The position numbers were made by a program, and so were the translations under genes. Below are positions 29,871-39,600 of a stretch of DNA of 64,000 nt, in pieces; the first letter of the stretch is position 1, and each line of letters opens with the position of its first letter. The stretch is taken from assembly GCA_951640165.1 (NCBI GenBank), contig OX621255.1, forward strand, positions 20,744,001 through 20,808,000, read 5' to 3'. Under the pieces are notes generated by a model that searched no databases, had not been told where the DNA came from, and saw only the letters and a program-made list of their open reading frames with translations. The stretch comes from Pseudoips prasinana. Taxonomy: Eukaryota > Arthropoda > Insecta > Lepidoptera > Nolidae.

Positions 29871-30265
29871 TATTTATTCTAAATTGTGGTGTGATTTGTG
29901 TCCGTGAATAACAATTTGTTTGTTAAATCCTCCGCGATACAGGAATTTACTCGTTAGCGTGCGCGATATCATCTAAAACGAAAAAGTTATAATTAAGTGC
30001 ACTGATACACTGGAAATGTTTATAAATAGTTAAGGAAAACTTGATCAAAACATTGCCGGTGGGATAACCACAGTACACAGTCATGCAAACAGACATTATT
30101 TTATATGTATACGCACTTATATAAATAAATGTCTTAAGTGATGATAGGTAGGGATGTCTCGTTCAAGAATTAATTATTTACACTAGCTTAATATTACATA
30201 CGGTGTCCGGCTCGAACTTATTCGTTTATTTTTCTTTAATTTCGATATTCCTAGTATGAATAAGG

Positions 30266-30412
30266 TAAGTAAGTAAGTAACTCTTTATTGTACACCAAAA
30301 AATAATACATAAAGAGAACTATGAGTATGTTAAGATTGTACAAATAGCGGCCTTATCGCTAAGTGCGATCTCTTCCAGGCAACCGTTGAATGGACCAGGA
30401 GTAAAGAAAAGG
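30266..30412 (-). mobile_element. LINE 3' end
   Basis: Reverse: TAAG repeats at 30266-30281 (the microsatellite tail), then ACTCTTTATTGTACACC, GCGGCCTTATCGCTAAGTGC and CTCTTCCAGGCAACC. Same family as 19639. Confidence 0.7.
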
Positions 30413-31300
30413 CATTTGGGTATTTGTTGGCATAATTAGCAGAAAGGATTTTTTTTGGTACCATTTATACCATAATTAACTTTCCTTCCTATTCCTAGGT
30501 TGTAAAATAGTCACTCTAACATATATATTTTATTGATGAGGCGTTCATGGCACTCACCGGTCCGTAAATGATCGGCAAGGTAAAGCACCTAAGCACACAC
30601 TCAGTCCACCGATGACCGATCGTTAAAGTGGTTTAATTTCTGAGTGTCTCCGTGCTTCAGAGGTCACGTTAAGCTGTCGGTCCCGCTTGTTGTCAATAAA
30701 CAACAGTCAATAAACCATATCAGAGGCTTACCGGGCGGCTTGAACAACTCTGAAACCAGGGCAACCACTGCCTATACGATAACAAGGCCTCAGCTGCTGG
30801 CCGTACCTAGTGGCCGTATAAATCTCCTAAACAAGGCGCCCCTGACCCAAGCACTTCGCACTCTAAACAGGGTAGCAGAGGATACAGACATTTTTGCCTG
30901 TACACTGAGTGAATTCACAAGGATAACATTATATATAATTAGTTATAGAAATTAGGTTGTCTAAGTTTTTTGCTATACACTATCTTATTGGGTTGTACCT
31001 GTAAAAATAGTTGTAAGTGTGGAGAATAAATGAAAAATAAGATAAAGAAGAATTTCATTCATATGAATGCAAACAAAGGGTCATGGCGATCTCAATGCGT
31101 AAGGTTTCGTCGTGTGAATGCCTATCCAGTGGCTGTCGTATAATCGACTACGGCGACTAAAAGACCAGGTAGTCGAACAGCAGTGACTCCTGCGTTCTAA
31201 CTACCACCTAGCTGCGTTACCAAATTGCATGCCAAGCGCGGTGACTACGGAAAAACCCTCCGAATGGCAACGTAAGAAACCTTTGGCGGCGAAAAGAGAT
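30413..31300. other. Several degraded dispersed repeats, no gene
   Basis: 30545-30690 resembles the 5S-like repeat at 39360-39600 (CTCCGTGCTTCAGAGGTCAC and AAGCTGTCGGTCCC). A 103-codon frame at 30644-30955 shows no domain. 31100-31270 resembles the repeat at 33060-33300 (CCAAGCGCGGTGACTACGG versus CCAAGCGTGGCGATTACGG). Confidence 0.5.
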
Positions 31301-31584
31301 CATCATTCTTATATACAAACATATTTACTCCAAAGAAAACAAACCAAAAATTACTTCCGCCAGACTTTACACTACTCGACCCTGATCTGAAAAGCAGTAG
31401 ACTATACAATTCGCAATAGTATCAACCATTCAATAAATGTTACGTTTGAACAATAATTCGATATCGTTGGGAAATCCTTGATGCATCATATCGTATCTGT
31501 TAACAGACGCTCCAAGACTGGTTTGGGAGCTTATTCTGGAGAAGATAAAGTAATATTGTTAGGAAGGCGATGATAAAAATAAAA

Positions 31585-32095
31585 AAGATTTAAAAAAAGC
31601 GCTTGTATATAGTCAGAACATGTTTGTAGTAATATAGTTAATTAAACATAATTATTACTTGGTACATGTAGATATTTAAGTACACGGATTGATTCATACA
31701 ACCCGTGTAGGTATAGACGCCAGCACATCCAGCTACCCCAATCTGTCAAATTTATTTTACAGATTTTCAACTTTATCACAAAATCATAAAGTTCACTTTC
31801 AATTGGGGAAATTTGACAGATTGGGGAGCTTGATGTGCTGGCGTCTGTACTTATTAAGACAGACATTTAGATAGTTTAATGATTTTTTGATTTAGCTAGC
31901 TTGAATTAAGTTATTGTCAAGCTTATATTGAATTATCGAATTTAAAGTTTTACATATCATTTACTGCATCTTATCTGAACGGTTGTCTATATTACGGTAA
32001 AAAATCCACATTATTATTATGAAGGACCTTGTGTTTATAAAGACGGTCGCGCTTTAATGCTACCACCGAATCCAATGCGCCCAACTGTGAATATT
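31585..32095 (+). repeat. Dispersed repeat A, interrupted by a MITE
   Basis: AAAAAAAGCGCTTGTATATA to GACGGTCGCGCTTTAATGCT, with the MITE at 31714-31847 inserted after the TACACGGATTG segment. Confidence 0.7.
31714..31847. mobile_element. TA-flanked MITE, family M1
   Basis: 134 bp, almost entirely an inverted repeat: GACGCCAGCACATCCAGCTA at the left and its complement (GATGTGCTGGCGTC) at the right. Flanked by TA on both sides, as for Tc1/mariner-type elements. Copies at 43499 and 48894. Confidence 0.8.
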
Positions 32096-32221
32096 TGCAT
32101 ATTCTCCAGCGGCATGTCAAGTGGTGTGTATGACTAATCTCATACACCTAAGTTTGCAGATCTTGTTTTGATTAAAGATAGGCACCTACCGCCCTTACGT
32201 TGGAGTCTAGAACGCATCATT

Positions 32222-32730
32222 TTTAGGGTTCCGTAGCCAAATGGCAAAAAACGGAACCCTTATAGATTCGTCATGTCTGTCTGTCTGTCTGTCCGTCCGT
32301 ATGTCACAGACACTTTTTTCCGAAACTATAAGAGCTGTACTACTGAAACTTAGTAAGTAGATGTATTATGTGAACCGCATTAAGATTTTACACAAAAATA
32401 GAAAAAGAACAATTATTTTGGGGGGTTGCCATACATAGAACTGAAACTCAAAAATTTATTTTTTCATGGTACCCATACATGTGGGGTGTCTATGGATAGG
32501 TCTTTAAAAATGATATTGAGGTTTCTAAATCATTTTTTTCTAAACTGAATAGTTTGCGCGAGAGACACTTCCAAAGTGGTAAAATGGGTGTGACGAAAAT
32601 TGGTTTGAACGAGATCTAGCAAGTAGTTTTTTTTAATACGTCATAAACCGCAATTTGCATTCATTTAATCAACTGAAATACTTGCTACTATGACACCCTT
32701 CATGTGCGAGTCCGACTCGCACTTGGCCGG
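32222..32730 (+). repeat. Dispersed repeat E, long copy
   Basis: Starts TTTTAGGGTTCCGTAGCCAA, has a TGTC-repeat near 32274-32293, and ends GCGAGTCCGACTCGCACTTG followed by GCCGG and a T-run. I recall this as one of the commonest lepidopteran repeats. It is non-coding; its mobilising partner is not known to me. Confidence 0.8.
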
Positions 32731-32838
32731 TTTTTTTTATTGTGAACGGATGCTGTTCTCCTTGTAGCAGATGTTCAGGTGGACGATTCTGTTCTAAAGA
32801 GAGTGGTGTTATCACGCCAAGCGGTAATACCAGATAAC

Positions 32839-32944
32839 AAGAGACTTCCACAACAGAGGAGTTGATTTTATAAAACAGAATGGATTCTGAGAAGAGACTT
32901 CCACAACAGAGGAGTTGATTTTATAAAACAGAATGGATTCTGAG
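32839..32944 (+). repeat. Perfect tandem duplication, 53-bp unit x 2
   Basis: The unit AAGAGACTTCCACAACAGAG... begins at 32839 and again at 32892 with no difference over 53 bp. Confidence 0.95.
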
Positions 32945-33049
32945 AATTTGGTCTACATCTAAGTAACTAACATCTTATGGACTGAAAAGTGGTCTGAAAT
33001 AAATGATTAATAATAAGTAGCCATATCTGCTGTGTGGTGACGGCGACAA

Positions 33050-33300
33050 ATATCAGAATCAGAATATCATCACCCCATCTCATCCCGTGGGGGGCGTAGA
33101 AGTCGACCCGAGGGAATATCTACCAAAGGATGGGCAGCAGCTTCCTTCTGATTACTATGACCATCTTACTGCGATCGCCAACCCGCCTGCCAAGCGTGGC
33201 GATTACGGCATATCCCCCCCAAGACGATTCTTGAGGGAGGCTTGTCCAGCAGTGGACTTATTTAGCTGTAATGATGAAGTAGCCATTAGTATAGTTGAGT
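33050..33300 (+). repeat. Dispersed repeat, unknown class
   Basis: CATCTCATCCCGTGGGGGGC to GTCCAGCAGTGGACTTATTT. Parts recur at 31100 and 49450. It is GC-richer than its surroundings, with a 72-codon frame lacking a domain. The end resembles the terminal QQWT region of the RT fragments (CCAGCAGTGGAC). Confidence 0.5.
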
Positions 33301-33398
33301 GCTAAACCATTATTCCATTTGCTTTTTCAACATGACGGTAACAATTAGCGTAGTAGTCTTTTAATGCTTCACCGAATGCTTTAAATTGTATTAGAGAC

Positions 33399-33692
33399 TA
33401 GCTGTGCCCACGACTTCGTCCGCGTGTTAATTAGTTTATTTTGTTTTTTCCAAAATAAAAGTAGCCTAAGTTACTCCTTATTACATCAGCTACCTGCCAA
33501 TAAAAATCCCGTCAAAATCGGTCCAGCCATTTCAAAGATTAGCCGGAACAAACAGACAGACAGACAGACAAAAATTGAAAAAAATTGTTTTGGAGTATGT
33601 ACCGTATATATATTCATATACATGTAGTAAAAATCGGTTATTTCAATATTACAAACAGACACTTCAATTTTATTTATTTGTATATAATGTAT
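33399..33692 (-). mobile_element. Helitron-like element
   Basis: Reverse: CTAGCTGTGCCCACGACTTC at the left. Interior GGTCCAGCCATTTCAAAGAT and a CAGA-repeat. Same subfamily as 28767. Confidence 0.65.
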
Positions 33693-33804
33693 ATAATAAT
33701 ATGTATAGAGTATAGAAGAGTAAGTTTCTAAGAGTGTGTGTGAGAGTAACTTTTACAATTTTACCAATAGTCAGTGCCTCTGTCTACTTGCCTGCCCTGT
33801 CAAG

Positions 33805-34330
33805 TGGAACCCTGACTAATAAGCCAAAGATTCTATCCCCATCCAGGACAAGTATTTGTGTGATGAACACATAACATTTGTTCTGTGACTGGTTGTAATT
33901 TAACTATATATAAAAACTGACTGCCTCGTTGGTCTGGCGGTAGCGTGTTCACCCGCAAAGAACGAGGTCCTGGGTTCAAATCATGGGTCGGGTCAAAAAG
34001 TGATTTTGGGATTTTCTGTAAAAAGAAAAATTTCTCGGCGGTATTATACCCCCGTGCCTCGGAGAGAACGTAAAGCCGTCGTTCCTGTACCTGACCTCTT
34101 TCCGGTCGTGTCGCCTAGGCGTCCCATCGGATCATGAGAGTGATGGAATAGAAAGTGCTCCTGTGTTTGCGCATACACTTGAGCACTATACTATGTCCCG
34201 CGCAGATGCCTAATCTCTGTTGAGACTGACATTATATATAATAACATATCTCAGTTGTCTGGTTGCCACTGTCCAGGCTTTGCCTAATTCGGGATCAGAT
34301 GGCGATGTGTTAGTTGTCCCAGGATAGTAT
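33805..34330 (+). mobile_element. SINE (head type 3 group) split by another SINE
   Basis: The head and core at 33805-33913 (CCATCCAGGACAAGTATTTG, GACTGGTTGTAATTTAACTA) continue at 34242-34330 (TATCTCAGTTGTCTGGTTGC to GTCCCAGGATAGTATTTATT). The insertion is the SINE at 33914-34241. Confidence 0.75.
33914..34241 (+). mobile_element. tRNA-derived SINE, head type 4
   Basis: Head CTGCCTCGTTGGTCTGGCGG, B-box GGTCCTGGGTTCAAATC, and its own body (CCTTTCCGGTCGTGTCGCC in degenerate form, CATCGGATCATGAGAGTGAT). Flanked by TATATATAA at 33905 and 34233. A longer copy is at 47938. Confidence 0.75.
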
Positions 34331-34364
34331 TTATTTTTTATTATTTACTGTTTCAACTTTAATG

Positions 34365-34840
34365 TGTTAGCGGGTAGGTTTGTGAGTATGAATGTATGGA
34401 TGCATGCGTGTTTGTTACTTTTTCACGCAAAAACTACGGAACGGATTTTGAAAACTTTGTAGTATTTTGATGAAAACCTTCATCAAAATACTACGAATTT
34501 TATTTATTTTACTTATAGTTAAATAAAACGGTTAGTAACCATTTACATTAATTAACATAGAAACTATTACATAATTTATTTTAAGGTTACACACAGAATT
34601 CAATACAAAATACTGGACATCCTTGCATACTTTCTCTCGCAGAAAACCAAACATATTCGCCTAATGTCTGTCCATCTACCGGCAAACACATCACATTCAG
34701 GATAGGCAATCAGGAGGGCGTTTAGCATATCTAGGGTTTGACATACTGGAGACTTGGCTCTAGCTTATATATCCGAATAACAGATAGGCTATAATTTATA
34801 AAGTTTAACGCGGGTTTAACCGCGGGACGGAACTAGTACC
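34365..34840 (+). mobile_element. Helitron-like element split by an insertion
   Basis: The 5' part at 34365-34474 (GGTTTGTGAGTATGAATG, CACGCAAAAACTACGGAACG) and 3' part at about 34770-34840 (GATAGGCTATAATTTATAAA to GCGGGACGGAACTAGT) surround about 280 bp of foreign sequence, whose left junction is the 16-bp hairpin at 34459-34494. Confidence 0.6.
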
Positions 34841-35267
34841 TATGCTATAAAAGCTTTAACACTAAGAACAGATGACAGTAAATCATTGTCCGGTAACGCA
34901 GTAAAATCTAACTGTAAAAGAAACAGCTATAGTTCAGGGTCTTCGTGGGTGGTCGTTCGTGCGGGTAATTCGCAAACATTGTATGGAGCACGAATGGTCC
35001 TTCATGTTCTCCTTACAAGTTCTAAACTTTCCCGCGCAGTTGCCCGCCTGCTTATCACTGTGGCGGAAGACAACATAAAATATACAAAATTTAATCAGAA
35101 TAAGTATGCCAAACCGAACACTTGACCGTTTTGTAGCAGACAGTCTTCATAATGGCGGCTTTTATAGTGCAAGGGATGTGTATTGTCGATAATTTTATAT
35201 TATGACTACAATACAGTTACAATAATTCGTGTACAAATTTCATTGCGTAATAGAACTTACATCTCGT
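34841..35267. other. No gene recognised
   Basis: Unassigned. The 79-codon frame at 34886-35125 has no domain. Confidence 0.4.
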
Positions 35268-35518
35268 TCCGCATCTGTTGGCGTAGTTGGCAAATGCTTG
35301 CTTTTCATGCCGAAAGTCGTGGGTTTGATTCCCACCCAGGATACATATTTGTGTGCATGAACATGTTTGTCCTATGCCTGGGTGTAATTATCTATATAAG
35401 TATGTATTTACAAAAGAAAAGTAGTACTATGGAAACCATATATAAGTTATATGGTTTCCATAGTAGGATTAGTTTAGGATCAGAGGGTCGTGTGTAAATA
35501 ATGTCCCAGGATATTATA
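35268..35518 (+). mobile_element. tRNA-derived SINE, head type 1
   Basis: CCGCATCTGTTGGCGTAGTT head, B-box GTGGGTTTGATTCCCACCC, core, and a tail with a small duplication of the TATGGTTTCCATAG segment. Confidence 0.85.
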
Positions 35519-35686
35519 AAAAAATCTATTATAGCGAAACACTTGCTTAGATACCTGTATATTTTTTGCGATATATCGATGTGTCCTACGCCTCGTGTAC
35601 AATTTTCATTCTATTTATAATAGTAAAGATTTGCTTAGATACCTATATACATATTTCTCAGCGATGTATCGGTGTCCTATGTCTAA

Positions 35687-36682
35687 GGCCGGCGCCACAT
35701 TTGACGGAAATTCCGACGCCTAACTGCCGCGGGAGTCAATCCGTTACCATACGTTGCAGCCACACTGAATATTCAGTGGCAGATTATCCGTAGACTGACT
35801 GCCAACCCTTAAACGGTGGTCCTAATAGATCCGATAGAAGTGATAGCTATATATGAAGCCTTAAAACAAGAAAGAAGGAAAAAGTGTAGCGTGGCTTTTT
35901 ACTAGTGTCCCAGACTACTATACTACTCGACAACTAAGTCTAGCTTGTACTTCTACCATATCTGACTCGAACATCCTGTGCGTGCGCCTTTGCCGCGAAT
36001 TATCTGCCGAATGTAGCGCAATATATATATAAATACTTGGATTGTGACGTTGCCGATTCAAATCGATCAGAGACTCTCGCGACACTGCACAACCGACATT
36101 TCGTACTCGCCGGTCGAGAGTACGACCGCCAACACGTCGCGACCACCAGCGTCCTCCATGACCCTTAGTTTGCATTCGATCCGATGAAATGCCCGCTCCG
36201 GACCTAAACCGGAAGCGAGGCCCGCGACGCGCATTAACGTAGAGCGACAGTTGCACAAAAATCCCTAAAAATCACGATCTCTCGCCCTCTCCCCGCCAGT
36301 ATCCGCCCAGAGCCGAGGTTCGAACCCCACAGGGGGTGCCCTCCGGCGCGGGTACTTAGTTTGTAGTTGAATATTGCTAGGCGGTTAGAGCCCACGCTCA
36401 CCCCTACTGTCCGGTGAAGCAGTAAAAGCCGAGAGGCTAACTGCACGAGTCAAGTTAAAAAAAAAGACGTTGCCGATCTTACGCTGACGGAAGATCAGTA
36501 CACGGAGGACGGAGCAGACGCAGCGAGCGAGCGGTCCGCCACGGAGCGACCGATTGTTCGCGACGGAACGACAGATCTTCCGCGTAGTGTGCCCGCTATT
36601 TGTAATTTATATGCAATTACATGTATCGGCGTTCCGTCGCAAAAGATCCGCGACCTAATTTCCGTAAAGTGTGGCGCCGCGC
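35687..36682. mobile_element. Harbinger-like non-autonomous TIR element
   Basis: The ends GGCCGGCGCCACATTTGACG and the inverted CGTAAAGTGTGGCGCCGCGC give TIRs of about 26 bp with few mismatches, flanked by the 3-bp TSD TAA (35684-35686 and 36683-36685). The TWA-type 3-bp TSD suits PIF/Harbinger. Removing the retroinsertion inside (36058-36465) leaves about 576 bp. No transposase is visible. Confidence 0.75.
36058..36465 (+). mobile_element. Poly(A) retroinsertion with 12-bp TSD
   Basis: Flanked by GACGTTGCCGAT at 36046-36057 and 36466-36477 and ending in a run of nine A, the signature of LINE-driven insertion. The 408-bp body is GC-rich and contains GAGGTTCGAACCCC near 36319 (B-box-like). 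Source unknown: an unrecognised SINE or a processed RNA. Confidence 0.75.
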
Positions 36683-39059
36683 TAAATGACTAATAACTGA
36701 CGTGTTTCTGTTTAGTAAAATAATCCGCCGTTTTAAATGTTTTATTTGAAACTCAAACTTTTACTTAAACTTTTTTAAGCTTTTAATTACTACACAATTA
36801 AAATCTATATCTAAGAAGGTGGCATTGTTTTCAACTATGTATAACTTATATATGTATGTGGGTGTGTAACTTATCGGTCTCAATTAGCCTAGGGACCTTT
36901 CACTACTTCTCGAAACAATTAGGTGTTTATGTAATAAGAATTTAATAAATTAAAAAAACATCGATATATTGAGACCGTCACTCATAATACCTTGCTCTCA
37001 GACGCGAGGTTGAGCACAAGGCGAAATATTTATAATAGATATGAGTAGGTACACTTTATTGCAAACCACAAAATGAAACAATACAGACAGATACAATTTA
37101 AATGCATAGTAACCGCAAAATATGTCAATTTTACACTAAGTATATAATAAATAAAAAATACAAATTACATTCATATTCATATATATAAATATATAACCAT
37201 TACATAATAACATATAACACAGAAGATTTGAGAATAACACAGCATCAAAAGTTTATTATTTTAAGAGACCGAAGATTTTCTTTACAGAATTTTGAAAAGA
37301 TTGAATAAACTGAGCGTGTCTTATGCCTATAAGACATATCAGTTAATCTAGCAATATCTTAATATTTTTGAAGTGAAACTTCTATATAGACGGAGTATAA
37401 GGTTTTTTCAGTCACGAAAAACTTCATATGTATATTTTGTTCATTGCAGACAATATGTTATTCCATAATATTTTTTTAATCCTGTCTATGATAATTACGG
37501 AACTATGGTTATTTGACATATCTGTGCTGCAGCTTGAATGAATGACGTTTGTGGCACAAAGATGGCGGACGATAAAGGTTTCAGCGTCGTTTTATGAATT
37601 TAGCATCGATGCAGCATTCCTATCGTTAGACTAGGAGCATCAGGATGCTGCCATTCACAAGTATACTTACTATCCTATATAAAATACTGTAGTAGCAAGC
37701 GAGTTAACTTAATCTATGATGAGCCACCCAACCTCATATCGAAAACACTATCCTTCATAACGTAGATACTAAACTAAAACGGTTTAAGAATCTTTATTTC
37801 TCATAAGAATAACATTCACTTACATGAGAAACTTATACTTATAATTTTGTTACATTTAAACGCTTACACACTAGCTTACAACAAGTAATTTAAATATTTG
37901 ACTTAATAAAAATTAAAAGAATACAATAGTCTAAGAACGTTATGCTTTTATACTTTTTTTATGCAATAGTACTTATTTTATCTACCTGATACCATAGATG
38001 CCGCATCCACTTTGATATTTGTAAGTGTATCCGTGTTTGCCGTGTTTAGCGATGATTTTGTTATGAGTTTTATTTAATTAGTTTTTAAATACCTACTTAC
38101 CTACTTCAAAATTTATTTGATTGTTGTATAAATTAAGTAAACAATAGCTCTGTATGTTTAATTTTAATATTCAGTTATGTATAATTTCTTAGTAAGTGAA
38201 TTTATTCTTATGAGAAATAAAGTACTTCTTCATTTTAATACCTCAGTACTACGCTGTTAATTGGCCCGTAATACAATTATTTTCACACACTTCACGTATT
38301 TGTCCTAAGCTAATAAATAAGTATTTTGTACAAATATACTTAAGATATTCACCACCAAATGGTATTCAGTAAGAAGAGCACTTCTACCGAATCATTGATT
38401 CAGAAAATAGAAAATTCTAGTAGTTAAAGTTAGCATTGACATATATTTCACTAAAGGTAATGGAACTCATATACTTGTGACATAAAATAACAAATAGGTT
38501 GAGGTTAAATAGAATTAGAAATGTTTGAAACATTTCGAAATAAACTTACTTGTACTTAATTCTTTATTCCATTCAGTATCTCTCACGGTCGTCACATTTT
38601 GCGTAAAACAGAGATAATGCATCTTCATCATTAAAATAACAATTTATTTGTGATAAGAGTGATCTATTCAAACGCAGATTTCGATCGGGTCAGACCAAGA
38701 AGGGTTTGTAGGATTGCAATTCTGAGTAAAGTAAGCTTTCAGTCTGCCTGGATGCAGAAAAAGTTAGCGTTTACTTTTTTTCACCCTTCCTCGATGGTTT
38801 CTGGTGACCTTACTCACACTTAAGACCACAACACTAATATTATAACAGTATTTCAATTCTATCTACTAACTAACTAGGTAGGTCCAACTTCGAAGAGGTC
38901 AATCCACGAATCAAAATCGGCTGGGTAACGCTTGAAAAGCTACGTAACACCCTCCCGTAGAAAATACCGCAGTGTCGCACGTGGGGATTACGGTACAGAG
39001 ACGTAGTAGGTAGCTTACTAAAGGCCTCATAAGAAGGCTCAAGGAGTTTTCCTGTGATA

Positions 39060-39306
39060 TCAAATCAGAAATCCGTAGGCTGAAGTGGCAGTGGCCAAAG
39101 TATAGCTTGCAGAACTCACAGCTGCAGAAGCAGGAACATTCTCGATTGGCGGCCATACGCAATATGGGCAGCCCCCACGCAAGAAGCACCGATGATCCTG
39201 AGAGAGTGGTTGGAAGAAACTGAATGTGGGTAGGGCGAGACCGGCAATTGTGGAGATCTTTGGGGAGGTCTTTGTCAAGCAGTGTTTCGGGTAACATGAT
39301 GATAAT
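39060..39306 (+). pseudogene. Non-LTR RT C-terminal fragment in duplication copy 1
   Basis: Degenerate equivalent of the 46648 module: CTGAAGTGGCAGTGGCCAAA start, GGCAATTGTGGAGATCTTTG, and a decayed ATGATGATAATGAG tail. Stops and shifts in all frames. Confidence 0.65.
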
Positions 39307-39359
39307 GAGTATTTTAGTGTAAAACCTGGGATTTAAACTGTATAGTGGAGGTACATAGG

Positions 39360-39600
39360 CGCTCATAGCCAGATGGTCACCGATCCGTAAGTGATTGTCG
39401 AAGTTAAGCAACTAGGCTCGCAGTCTGTCCATAGTGTATGACCGCTGAAGTAGTTTAATTACTGAGCATCTCCGTGCTTTGGAGGGCACGTTTATCTGTC
39501 TTGTTGTAGCCATTTGGAAACAGTCGTTAAGCCATGTCAGAGGCTACCACTGTACATACGATAAGTTAGTGGTGGAGGTACGGTCAAACTGCACATAGAG
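39360..39600 (+). repeat. Degraded repeat with 5S rRNA-like segment
   Basis: CGAAGTTAAGCAACTAGGCT at about 39397 resembles the internal control region of 5S rRNA, followed by GAGCATCTCCGTGCTTTGGA. It could be a 5S-derived SINE. The second copy at 42346-42520 has lost part of this segment. Confidence 0.45.

Noticed and set aside
35183..35497. 104-codon frame over a SINE
   Set aside because: It reads through a type 1 SINE, like similar frames at 2479, 4894 and 21240; not a protein gene.
35918..36446. Arginine-rich frames of 60-110 codons
   Set aside because: They cross the boundary of the poly(A) retroinsertion and the TIR element, so they cannot be one gene.
38911..39411. 166-codon minus-strand frame, repeated at 41885-42346
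   Set aside because: It runs antisense to a decayed RT C-terminal fragment and exists twice only because of the tandem duplication; no domain.
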